DNA of 64,000 bases. It comes from Micromonospora halotolerans. Its GTDB lineage: Bacteria; Actinomycetota; Actinomycetes; Mycobacteriales; Micromonosporaceae. How positions within the stretch are numbered: the stretch's first letter is position 1; each line of letters begins with the position of its first letter. A program made the position numbers and the translations under genes. Under the pieces are notes generated by a model that was not told the DNA's origin, did not search any database, and saw only the letters and a list, made by a program, of their open reading frames with translations. Where the stretch lies: the NCBI RefSeq assembly GCF_032108445.1, contig NZ_CP134876.1:4960001-5024000 (forward strand), written 5' to 3'. This document shows, piece by piece, positions 25,498 through 36,438 of the stretch.

Positions 25498-25555
25498 TCC
25501 CGGCCCACCTCGTCGCATCCCTGTCTCGTCATCCGGGCGGCCGTGCCCTGCCCGG
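25490..25555 (+). promoter_or_regulatory. Candidate ribosome-dependent attenuator
   Basis: Four complementary blocks lie in order: CCGGG 25490-25494, CCCGG 25499-25503, CCGGG 25533-25537 and CCCGG 25551-25555 (extended to a 6-bp pair 25533-25538/25550-25555). Pairing 1:2 with 3:4, or 2:3 alone, are mutually exclusive folds, the classical attenuator layout. The stop codon of the leader ORF sits in loop 1:2. Confidence 0.45.
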
Positions 25556-25578
25556 CTCACAACCCGAGGGTCTCTTCG

Positions 25579-27216
<1,638 letters not shown>

Positions 27217-27223
27217 GCGGGTC

Positions 27224-27256
27224 TGGACGGACTTAAACTTGCGCCGCTAGTTTAAG
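27224..27256 (+). promoter_or_regulatory. Promoter with overlapping inverted repeat for acyl-CoA dehydrogenase
   Basis: TGGACG (27224-27229), an 18-bp spacer, then TAGTTT (27248-27253), six bases before the ATG at 27260: a leaderless promoter. Perfect 8-bp arms CTTAAACT (27232-27239) and AGTTTAAG (27249-27256) straddle it, so a dimeric repressor bound here would block transcription. Confidence 0.55.
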
Positions 27257-27259
27257 CCG

Positions 27260-28408
27260 ATGGACCTTCAGCTCTCCGCCGAGCAGGTGGCGGCTCGCCG
27301 GCTCGCCGCCGAGTTCGTCGACCGGGAGGTGGCGCCGCACGCGGCGGCCTGGGACCGCCGGGAGGAGGTGGACCCCGACATCGTCGGGAAGCTGGGGCGG
27401 CTCGGCTTCCTGGGGCTCACCGTCCCCGAGGAGGACGGCGGTTCCGGCGGCGACCACCTCACCTACTGCCTCGTGCTGGAGGAGCTCGGCCGGGGCGACT
27501 CCGCCGTCCGGGGCATCGTCTCGGTGTCGCTCGGGCTGGTCGCCAAGTCCGTGGCCGCGCACGGGTCGGCCGCCCAGAAGGAGGAGTGGCTGCCCCGGCT
27601 CTGCTCCGGAGCGGCACTGGGCTGCTTCGCGCTCACCGAGCCGGACAGCGGCTCGGACGCGGCCGCGCTGCGCACCCGCGCGGTCCGCGACGGCGGCGAC
27701 TGGCTGATCACCGGGACGAAGACGTTCATCACCAACGGCACCACCGCGGACGTGGCACTGGTCTTCGCCCGGACCGGCGGCCCGGGGCACCGGGGCATCA
27801 GCGCGTTCCTGGTGCCCACCGGGGCCTCCGGGCTCACCCGCCGGCCGATCCACGGCAAGCTCGGCCTGCGCGGGCAGGCCACCGGTGAACTCCGGTTCGA
27901 CGCCGTCCGGGTGCCCGACTCGGCGCGCCTCGGCCCGGAGGGCGGCGGCTTCCGGCTCGCCCTGGCCACCCTGGCCAAGGGCCGGATGTCGGTGGCCGCC
28001 GGCTGCGTCGGCATCGCGCAGGGCTGCCTGGACGCCGCGGTCGGCTACGCCGGGCAGCGCAGCCAGTTCGGCAAGCCCATCGCCGGCCACCAGCTCGTGC
28101 AGCAGCTCATCGCCGGCATCGCCGTCGACACCGCCGCCGCCCGGCTGCTCGTGTGGCGGGTGGCCGACCTCGTCGACCGCGGCGAGCCGTTCGCCACCGA
28201 GGCCTCGATGGCCAAGCTGTTCGCCAGCGAGGCCGCCGTGCGGGCCGCCAACAACGCCGTGCAGGTCTTCGGCGGGTACGGCTACATCGACGAGTTCCCG
28301 GCCGGCAAGTACCTGCGGGACGCCCGCGTCATGACCCTCTACGAGGGCACCAGCCAGATCCAGCAACTGCTCATCGGGCGCGCGCTCACCGGCGTCAACG
28401 CCTTCTGA
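27260..28408 (+). CDS. Acyl-CoA dehydrogenase
   Basis: A 382-residue flavoenzyme of the fatty-acyl/short-branched-chain class. It oxidises acyl-CoA to trans-2-enoyl-CoA with FAD and passes electrons to ETF. CFALTEPDSGSDAAAL and FITNG are the FAD/substrate loop; RSQFGKPIAGHQLVQQ and FGGYGY are later FAD contacts. The expected catalytic base position is Glu362 in LYEGTSQIQ. There is no ribosome site, and the -10 box lies six bases upstream, so the mRNA probably starts at the ATG. It is followed by an acyl-CoA ligase, suggesting activation and first oxidation of a fatty or branched acid. Confidence 0.92.
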   Translation: MDLQLSAEQVAARRLAAEFVDREVAPHAAAWDRREEVDPDIVGKLGRLGFLGLTVPEEDGGSGGDHLTYCLVLEELGRGDSAVRGIVSVSLGLVAKSVAAHGSAAQKEEWLPRLCSGAALGCFALTEPDSGSDAAALRTRAVRDGGDWLITGTKTFITNGTTADVALVFARTGGPGHRGISAFLVPTGASGLTRRPIHGKLGLRGQATGELRFDAVRVPDSARLGPEGGGFRLALATLAKGRMSVAAGCVGIAQGCLDAAVGYAGQRSQFGKPIAGHQLVQQLIAGIAVDTAAARLLVWRVADLVDRGEPFATEASMAKLFASEAAVRAANNAVQVFGGYGYIDEFPAGKYLRDARVMTLYEGTSQIQQLLIGRALTGVNAF

Positions 28409-28448
28409 CCACAGGACGAACCCGACGACCCCCGGGAGGGCATCCGGC

Positions 28449-28516
28449 ATGAGGAGCAACGCCCGCATCGAGAAACCGGCCGCGGCGAGCGGCCGCCCGC
28501 TCCGGAGCGCGGCCCG

Positions 28517-28520
<4 letters not shown>
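28449..28520 (+). CDS. Short ORF translationally coupled to the acyl-CoA ligase
   Basis: Encodes 23 residues (MRSNARIEKPAAASGRPLRS and three more), basic and unstructured-looking. GGGAGGG eight bases before the ATG is a strong ribosome site, and its TGA overlaps the GTG of the ligase (GTGA). A role as a coupling leader rather than a working peptide is likely. It could be a chance ORF. Confidence 0.4.
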
Positions 28521-30058
<1,538 letters not shown>

Positions 30059-30079
30059 CCGCCACCGGCGTCGGGGCGG

Positions 30080-33000
30080 TCACAGCGGCCGGTTCAGTCC
30101 GACGTGGAGGTGGCCGGCCCACCGGGTCGGCGTCGCCGGGTACTCGTCGCGGACGGCCCGTACCGTCTCGGCGAGCACCCGGGCCGCCGCCGCGGTGTCC
30201 GGCGGGCGGGTGCCGCCGTCGGTCAGCCCGGAGTAGAACGCCGCGGCGACCCGCGCGCTGTCCGGGGTCCGCCAGGTCGTGCCGATCACCCCCCGGAAGC
30301 CGGCGAGCTGGAAGGCCGCCGCCAGGTGCAGCGGTTCGTCGGTCGACCGCGGGTGCGTCGCGGCCGAGCCGCACGCGGACAGGAAGGCCAGCTCGGCCCG
30401 CTCCAGGTGGTAGGCGCCCACCATGTGCGGGCTGAGCGAGCGCCCGCCGCCGAGGCGCAGCCCGCCGGTCAGCATCGAGACGACCCGCGTGTCGGCCTCG
30501 GCGTGGCAGGCGAAGTGCGCGATCGGATGCTCCCGCAGCGCGTCCTCGACTGCGTCGAGCGCCACCTCGGTCCCGGCCAGCACCGTGGAGCCGGGCATCA
30601 GCCGGGCGACCTGCTCGACCTCCGCGCGTACCTGGGACAGCGCCGGCAGGTCCCGCGCGGTCGGCACGCCGACGATGGCGGCCGTGGCGGCCGTCGGCCG
30701 TGGCGGCCGGTCCGCCCCCGCGTGGGCCAGGGCCGTGAGCGTCGGCGTCCACGACGACACCGCACGGTCGAGGACCGTACGCCGACCGCCCGCCTCGCGA
30801 TGGTGACCGGCCGCGTGCAGCGGGAGCCGGGCCAGCGGGCCGACCGGGCACCACCAGATCCGCGGCGGCGGGCCGTCCGCCGGGGTCAGGAGGTCGAGCA
30901 CCGGCCCGGCGACGGCATCCCACAACCAGGCCAGGATGCCGTGCAGCTCCTCCTGGGCGGCGGCGCGCCGGTCGAACGGCACGGCCGGGTCGGTCGCGTC
31001 GGCCACCGCCGCGTACCAGGTCGCGACGTGCCGCTGGACCGTGGCCGCGCGCAGGTCGGGCAGGCGCACCGGCCGCACGGGCCGCTCCGGGTCCGCCGGG
31101 ACGAGCAGGGCGTCGCCCCGGTCGCCGTGGGTGGTGACGACGGCGACCGGCATCCCGGCCAGCCGCTGGCGCAGCAGCGGCATCGACGGCGGCCGGAGGA
31201 AGTCGGCGAACCCCGGCAGCCGCCGGATCCGCTCGACCACCCGGTCCCGTTCGGTGGCGAGCTGCCGGGTCTGGGCGAGCCAGACCGGCCGGGGGTCCCA
31301 GTCGGTGGTGGAGCTGTCCACCACCTCGCCGGACTCGGTCCGGCGCTGCACCTCGATGGTGAACTTCCGGATCTGCGTGTAGGCGTCCGCCTCGGCCAGC
31401 TTGCGGTCGATGCGGTCCAGTTCCGCGGCGAGCCGAGCGTCGACCGCGCGCAGCTCCACGCGGCCGCCGCGGATACCCAGGGCCTCGTGGAACAGCAGAC
31501 CCCGGCCGCGTTCCAGGAGTTCGACGGCGCCGTCGGCGTCGCCGGCCGCGATCGCCGCGACGGCGGCCTCGGTGGCCACCCCGCCCAGCGCCGCGACCGT
31601 GCCGAGCCGGCGGTGCCCGGACGCCGACCGGTCGACCGAGGCGGGCAGCTGCCGCACCGCCCGCTCCAGGGCGGCCAGCCGGGCCGCCGGGTCGCCGGCC
31701 TCGCGGGCCAGCTCGGCCTGCTGGCGTTCCGCGTCGATCGCGGTCTCCGCGTCCACCACGGACGACGTGGCGATGGCGGCGTACGTGGCGATGGCCTCGC
31801 TCCTCGCCTCGCCGGCGTCCGGGCCGCCCGCCCGGGCCAGCGCGGCCGCGGCCCGGGCCAGGAGCCCGGCCCGCAGCGCCCACCAGTGGTGCCCGGTCGG
31901 GGTCTGCGCCACCGCCTGCCGGGCCAGCCGCACGGCGTCGGCCAGCACGTCGCGGTCACCGCTCACCAGGTACCGCTGGTACCGGGTGTCCGCGATCGAG
32001 CTGCCGATGCGGGGCTGGTCCGGGTGCTCCGGCGGCAGCAGGGCGAGCGCGTCGCGGAACGTGCCTTCGGCCGCCAGCAGGCCGGCCTCGTCGGCCCGGC
32101 GCCCCGAGAGCAGGGCCAGGCTGCTCGCCTGGTTGTACAGGAAGCCGACCCGTCGGGAGTCGCCGGCGGGCAGCGCCTCGGCGGCCCGCCGGCTGGCCTC
32201 CACGGCCTCGGCGAGGAGCGTGTCGTCGGGCACCAGCGCCGCCCGGCGGGACAGGATGTCGGCGAGCCGCATCAGCCGCAGCGGGTACGCCTCGTGTTGC
32301 GCGGGCGTCTGCTCCAGCGCCTCCCGCTGGTGGCGCAGCGCCTCGTCCAGCAGCTCCGGATCCTTGGCGAGCCAGCCGGCGTCGGACAGCGTGCCGGCGA
32401 GGACCGCGAGCTGCTGCCCACGCGCGTCCGGCTGCCCGTCGGCCAGGTCCAGTGCCGCGCGCGCGGCGGAGACGGCGACCTCGACCAGGTGCTCGACCTG
32501 CCCGTGCACCCCCGCCCGGGACGTCGCGGCCGCCAGCAGGTTGAGGCCCTCCCGCCGCAACGGGTGCGCCGGCCCGGCGGCGTCCAGGGCGAGCTGCGCC
32601 CAGGACGCCGCCCGCCCCGCGCCCTCCAGCTCGCCGCCGTGTTCCCAGCGGGCCAGCTCCGCCTCGCCGAGCAGGAGCAGGGCCCGCGGCCGCCCCGGAT
32701 GGAAGCCGGGCACCGCGGCGGCCAGCACGACGGCCGCCTCGTACCGCTCGGCCAGGGCCGGCGGTGCGGCGTCCACCGCGACCCGATCGGCCGCCTCCTC
32801 GGCCCGCCACAGCAGCCGATCGAGCACCTCCGGCTGGTCGGCCGCGGTGACGATCGTGCCGGCCAATTCCGTGCCGATCTCGCGGACCAGCAGGTTGACG
32901 ACGGTGTTCAGCCGCTCCAGCGCCGGCGCCGCCCCCGGGTGGTCCGGCGGCGTGGTGAGCACGGCGTCCCGCCAGGCGGCGGTCGCCTCCACCAGCAGTT

Positions 33001-33847
33001 CCACCGACGCGTGCTCCGGAACGCCGTGCAGCCGGCACAGCGCCGTGCCGAGCCGCGACACGACCCGCGGATCGGTTGGCTGGCGCCCCCACGCGAGCTG
33101 CGCGGCCCGGCGGTAGTCGCCCACGGCCAGCTTCAGGGCCCGTGGGCCGGCGCCCCCGTCGAAGTAGAGCGTGAACAGGTCGCCGCGGCGGAGCAGCCGG
33201 AGCAGCCGGTGCGGGTCCCGCGCCGAGGTGGCCTCCAGGGCCTGCGTCAGGGTGTCCAGCGCCTCGTCGTAGGTCCGGACGTCCTCGCCGTCCTCGGCCA
33301 GTGCCGCCAGCGCCTCGGCGAGGTCGGTCAGCAGCGCGGCACGGAGCAGGCCGGCCGACTCGTCGCGGTCGCGGGCCAGCTGCGGCAACCAGTCCCGGTA
33401 GAGCGTGACGAGCATCCGCAGGGCCTTGCCGGAACCTTCCCGGTACCGCTGCCGCAGCCCCGCGATCCGGTCGGCCTGCTGCGGGCTGAGCAGGACGTCG
33501 GACAGGCGCGGCGCGTCGGGCCGGCCGGTCTCCGGCTGCTCGTCCCGGATCAGCTCCGGCAGCCCGTCCGGGTCGTCGCGGCACCCCTGCCGGAACAGCG
33601 CGACTGCCGCGCGGCGCTCCCGCACGCCGTCCAGCCCGGGCTGGTCGAGGTAGCGGTACCAGTGGAGCCGGGCCAGCTCCCGCGCCGCCGCCCGCCCGGC
33701 GCCGCGGTCACCGGCCGCGGCGGCAAGGACCTGCACGTCGGCCGACAGCTCCGGTCCGGTGAGGACGGACGGGTCACCGGTGCGCTCGTATTCGGCGAGC
33801 ACCGCCGCGACCCGCTGTGCGGCGGCACTGGTGGTCCGTCTCGACAT
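30080..33847 (-). CDS. TPR-repeat protein with C-terminal CHAT protease domain
   Basis: A 1255-residue protein. About residues 1-900 are helical tetratricopeptide-like repeats; the C-terminal ~300 residues form a CHAT (caspase-like) peptidase. The dyad is His1115 in IAHFACHAEAD and Cys1159 in LAFLSACGSA. GVIGTTWRTPDSARVA and the terminal WAGHLHVGL are further CHAT signatures. Such proteases act in programmed cell death or anti-phage conflict systems. The divergent small Cys-motif and membrane-protein genes and a second TPR gene surround it, supporting a module. ATG 33847 was chosen; GTG 33853 (GGGG five bases upstream) is an alternative. Confidence 0.85.
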   Translation of the reverse strand: MSRRTTSAAAQRVAAVLAEYERTGDPSVLTGPELSADVQVLAAAAGDRGAGRAAARELARLHWYRYLDQPGLDGVRERRAAVALFRQGCRDDPDGLPELIRDEQPETGRPDAPRLSDVLLSPQQADRIAGLRQRYREGSGKALRMLVTLYRDWLPQLARDRDESAGLLRAALLTDLAEALAALAEDGEDVRTYDEALDTLTQALEATSARDPHRLLRLLRRGDLFTLYFDGGAGPRALKLAVGDYRRAAQLAWGRQPTDPRVVSRLGTALCRLHGVPEHASVELLVEATAAWRDAVLTTPPDHPGAAPALERLNTVVNLLVREIGTELAGTIVTAADQPEVLDRLLWRAEEAADRVAVDAAPPALAERYEAAVVLAAAVPGFHPGRPRALLLLGEAELARWEHGGELEGAGRAASWAQLALDAAGPAHPLRREGLNLLAAATSRAGVHGQVEHLVEVAVSAARAALDLADGQPDARGQQLAVLAGTLSDAGWLAKDPELLDEALRHQREALEQTPAQHEAYPLRLMRLADILSRRAALVPDDTLLAEAVEASRRAAEALPAGDSRRVGFLYNQASSLALLSGRRADEAGLLAAEGTFRDALALLPPEHPDQPRIGSSIADTRYQRYLVSGDRDVLADAVRLARQAVAQTPTGHHWWALRAGLLARAAAALARAGGPDAGEARSEAIATYAAIATSSVVDAETAIDAERQQAELAREAGDPAARLAALERAVRQLPASVDRSASGHRRLGTVAALGGVATEAAVAAIAAGDADGAVELLERGRGLLFHEALGIRGGRVELRAVDARLAAELDRIDRKLAEADAYTQIRKFTIEVQRRTESGEVVDSSTTDWDPRPVWLAQTRQLATERDRVVERIRRLPGFADFLRPPSMPLLRQRLAGMPVAVVTTHGDRGDALLVPADPERPVRPVRLPDLRAATVQRHVATWYAAVADATDPAVPFDRRAAAQEELHGILAWLWDAVAGPVLDLLTPADGPPPRIWWCPVGPLARLPLHAAGHHREAGGRRTVLDRAVSSWTPTLTALAHAGADRPPRPTAATAAIVGVPTARDLPALSQVRAEVEQVARLMPGSTVLAGTEVALDAVEDALREHPIAHFACHAEADTRVVSMLTGGLRLGGGRSLSPHMVGAYHLERAELAFLSACGSAATHPRSTDEPLHLAAAFQLAGFRGVIGTTWRTPDSARVAAAFYSGLTDGGTRPPDTAAAARVLAETVRAVRDEYPATPTRWAGHLHVGLNRPL

Positions 33848-34007
33848 CGCCACTCGATCCCCGCGTCGGCCTGCGATCTCCGGTGTCCATCCTGCCCGCC
33901 CCGGCCGGAGGGCGGTAGTGCGTCCGCGACACACCTGTGGGGACGGTGGTGGCGTCCCCGGGTCGATAGGGTGGCGGCGGAAGCCAACCGGTGCCCGGGG
34001 AGCAACC

Positions 34008-34388
34008 TTGGAACTCGTCGCGGAGCGCGTGGCCCGGCTGTGCCGCCAGGCCGTCGGTGAGCAGTTGCGCCAGCACGCCGAGCGGTACGGCGCCGCCGAC
34101 GTGCTGGACCGGATCGCCGAGGCCGTCGCCCAGGGCCGCCTCGATCACCACCTGGAGGAGGACCTCGACCGCCTCGACGACGCCTTCGCCCGGCACGGCA
34201 TCGACGGGCTGACCACCGGCGTACGCGGGTTCGAGGCGTGGCTCGGCGGGGGCGGGCATCCCACCGTCGTCGCCTGGGGTTGCCCGAGCCCGCTACCGTG
34301 TCCCCGCGCGGTCCCCGAGGGCGACGGCGACCGTCCGGTGTGCGGGCTGACCGGCTCGCCGTTCGGGCTGCGCCGGATCGTGTTGTGA
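34008..34388 (+). CDS. Small protein with Cys-rich C-terminal motif, conflict-module component
   Basis: A 126-residue protein. A helical N-terminal domain (about residues 1-80) is followed by a tail with C92 and C98 in WGCPSPLPCPR and C112 in RPVCGLTGSPFG. This CP-x(n)-C-R...P-x-C-x-L-T-G pattern recalls the zinc-ribbon-like ends of small effector-associated proteins near CHAT or trypsin-like proteases. The only start with a proper ribosome site is TTG 34008 (GGGGAG, five-base spacer). Its TGA overlaps the GTG of the membrane-protein gene. Function unknown; adaptor or sensor is inference. Confidence 0.65.
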   Translation: MELVAERVARLCRQAVGEQLRQHAERYGAADVLDRIAEAVAQGRLDHHLEEDLDRLDDAFARHGIDGLTTGVRGFEAWLGGGGHPTVVAWGCPSPLPCPRAVPEGDGDRPVCGLTGSPFGLRRIVL

Positions 34389-35332
34389 ACGCCCTCCTCG
34401 CCGAGCTGGGCAAACAGCTGGTGACGCGGTGGACGGCGGCGCTGCTGCTGCCCGGCGCGCTGTTCGCCGCCGCGGTCGTCCTGGCCGAGGTCCTGGGCCA
34501 GCGGCACGCGCTGGACCGGTCCGCCCTGGCGGCCTGGTGGGACGGGCTGGCCGCCGGGCCGGCCGGTGGATCGGGAGCTGGTCTGCTCATCGGGGCGGTC
34601 GCGTTCCTGCTCGGCGCGGCGGCGGCCGGGCTCGTCGCGCAGGCGGTGGGCGCGCTCGTCTCCTGGGCGTGGAGCCGGACCGGCTCCGGGCCGGTGCCGG
34701 GCCGGCTCGCCGCCCGGCGCCGCCGCCGCTGGGAGCGGGCGGACGCGGCCGTGCTGGCCGCGGAACGCGCGCTGCTCACCGACCCCGGCGACACCGCGCT
34801 GCGCGACCGCACGCGCCGGGCCATCGCCCGCCGGTCGGCGATCTGCCTCGTGGAGCCGGCGCGGCCCACCTGGATCGGCGACCGGCTGCACGCGACGGAC
34901 GTCCGGGTGCACCGCGGCTACGGCATCGACCTGGCCAGCTGCTGGCCGCGCCTGTGGTTGGTGCTGCCGGACGAGGCGCGGGGCGAGCTGGCGGCCGCGC
35001 GGGACCGGTGCGGGGCGGCCGCCCGGCTGGTCGGCTGGGGCCTGCTGTACGCCGCTCTCGGGGCGTTCTGGTGGCCGGCCCTGGTGGTCGGTCTGGTGGC
35101 GCTGCCCACCGCGCGCTACCGCGCCCGCCTGGCCGTGGCGGTCTACGCCGAGCTGGCCGAGGCCGCCGTCGACCTGTACGGGCGGGACCTGGCCGTCCAG
35201 CTCGGACTGTCGTGCCCGGACCGGCTCACCCGCGAGATCGGTGAGCAGGTCAGCGCCATCGTCCGCAAGGACGACGTGGTGCCGCGCGCCCGCCGGGCCG
35301 GCTCGGCCGAGGTCTCGTCGCCCCTGCCCTGA
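34385..35332 (+). CDS. Membrane protein of the CHAT/TPR module
   Basis: A 315-residue protein with two pairs of hydrophobic segments: about residues 15-90 (TAALLLPGALFAAAVVLAEVL, GLLIGAVAFLLGAAAAGLV) and about 215-245 (LVGWGLLYAALGAFWWPALVV). A soluble charged domain lies between them. The GTG start overlaps the stop of the small Cys-motif gene (GTGA), so the two are one unit. No enzymatic motif was found. In similar gene sets the membrane partner is the proposed pore or anchor executing death when the protease is triggered; here that is inference. Confidence 0.7.
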   Translation: MNALLAELGKQLVTRWTAALLLPGALFAAAVVLAEVLGQRHALDRSALAAWWDGLAAGPAGGSGAGLLIGAVAFLLGAAAAGLVAQAVGALVSWAWSRTGSGPVPGRLAARRRRRWERADAAVLAAERALLTDPGDTALRDRTRRAIARRSAICLVEPARPTWIGDRLHATDVRVHRGYGIDLASCWPRLWLVLPDEARGELAAARDRCGAAARLVGWGLLYAALGAFWWPALVVGLVALPTARYRARLAVAVYAELAEAAVDLYGRDLAVQLGLSCPDRLTREIGEQVSAIVRKDDVVPRARRAGSAEVSSPLP

Positions 35333-35336
35333 CCGG

Positions 35337-36362
35337 TCACGGTCGCCAGGACGGGTTGTGCAGGATGGCGAGGTTCTGCCGGGCGGTGACCGCCAGGCTG
35401 TCGTCGCGGGCGTCGGGCGGCAGCGCGTCGAGCACCTCCCAGTAGAGCCCGATCGCCCGCCGCCGGAAACCGGCCAGCGCCAGGGTGGCGGCCAGGTTGT
35501 TGCACCGGCCGACCGTCTGCCGGCTCAGCTGCCCGTGCTTGCGTTCGCTGTGCCGGATGTTCTCCTCGTGCAGCTCGATGGCCTGCGCGTACTGGCCGGC
35601 CTGCTGGTAACCGACCGCCAGGTTGTTGCGGATGACGAGGGTGAGCTCCGCGTCGGCGCCCTGCCCGTGCTCGGCGGCCGTCACCGCCTCCCGCAGCACG
35701 TCCAGGCCGTCGTCGACCTGCCCGGCGGCCAGGTAGGCCTGACCGAGCGCGTTGCGGACGGTCAGGGCGTCGGCGTCGAGTGGCCCGAACGCCGTCGCCG
35801 CCCCGGCGGCCAGGGGTTCGAGCAGGGCGACGGCCTCGGTGAAGCGGCCACAGAGGCGGTGGTCCTCCGCCACGCTGAGCCGGTAGGCCAGGGTGCTCCG
35901 GTCGGGGACGGACTCCCGGCCGACGCCGGCGGCCCGCCAGATGTCGAGCGACACCCGGACCACGTCGGCCGGACCGCGCACCTGGCGCGGCGGCGGTGGG
36001 GGAGTGGCGGGCAGCGGCTCGGGCGGCCCCGCCTCCTCCGCCGCCCACGCCGCGAGCCGGTCCCGCAGCTCCGCCGCCGGCGGACCGTCGACGTGCAACC
36101 GGCACACCCCGTCGTCCAGGTGCAGGTCGAGGCGGACACCGCCGGACCGCAGGCCGTGACCGTCGAGCGCCATGGAGACCAGGCTCGGGGTGCGGATGTC
36201 CAGGCCGCGGAGGGTGGGCCAGGGCAGGCGGAGGAACCGCCGGATCGGCCGCCGCAGGTCGACGCCGGAGCGGTCGAGGACGGCGGTCAGCCCGGTCGTC
36301 TCGCCCGTGTGCCGCGGATGTCCACCGAGGAAGGTCACGTGGGGTATCGCGAGCGATGACAC
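35337..36362 (-). CDS. TPR-repeat protein
   Basis: A 341-residue soluble protein. A beta-rich N-terminal domain of about 130 residues (WPTLRGLDIRTPSLVSMALDG) and a Pro-rich linker lead into tandem tetratricopeptide repeats: ALTVRNALGQAYLAAGQVDD, LTLVIRNNLAVGYQQAGQYA, TVGRCNNLAATLALAGF. GGAAGGA seven bases before GTG 36362 supports the start. It is convergent with the membrane-protein gene and may be a sensor or scaffold for the CHAT module. The N-terminal domain resembles nothing I can name. Confidence 0.75.
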   Translation of the reverse strand: MSSLAIPHVTFLGGHPRHTGETTGLTAVLDRSGVDLRRPIRRFLRLPWPTLRGLDIRTPSLVSMALDGHGLRSGGVRLDLHLDDGVCRLHVDGPPAAELRDRLAAWAAEEAGPPEPLPATPPPPPRQVRGPADVVRVSLDIWRAAGVGRESVPDRSTLAYRLSVAEDHRLCGRFTEAVALLEPLAAGAATAFGPLDADALTVRNALGQAYLAAGQVDDGLDVLREAVTAAEHGQGADAELTLVIRNNLAVGYQQAGQYAQAIELHEENIRHSERKHGQLSRQTVGRCNNLAATLALAGFRRRAIGLYWEVLDALPPDARDDSLAVTARQNLAILHNPSWRP

Positions 36363-36386
36363 CCGGTCATCCTTCCATCCGGCGCG

Positions 36387-36424
36387 GGTCCGCGCAGCCC
36401 CGGAAACCGGTGGCTGCGCGGACC
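36387..36424 (-). terminator. Strong hairpin downstream of the DHA2 transporter gene
   Basis: Perfect 13-bp arms GGTCCGCGCAGCC / GGCTGCGCGGACC with a 12-base loop, 15 bp beyond the transporter stop codon and upstream of the TPR gene start. It likely separates the two minus-strand transcripts. Confidence 0.65.
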
Positions 36425-36438
36425 GGCCGGACCGCCCG

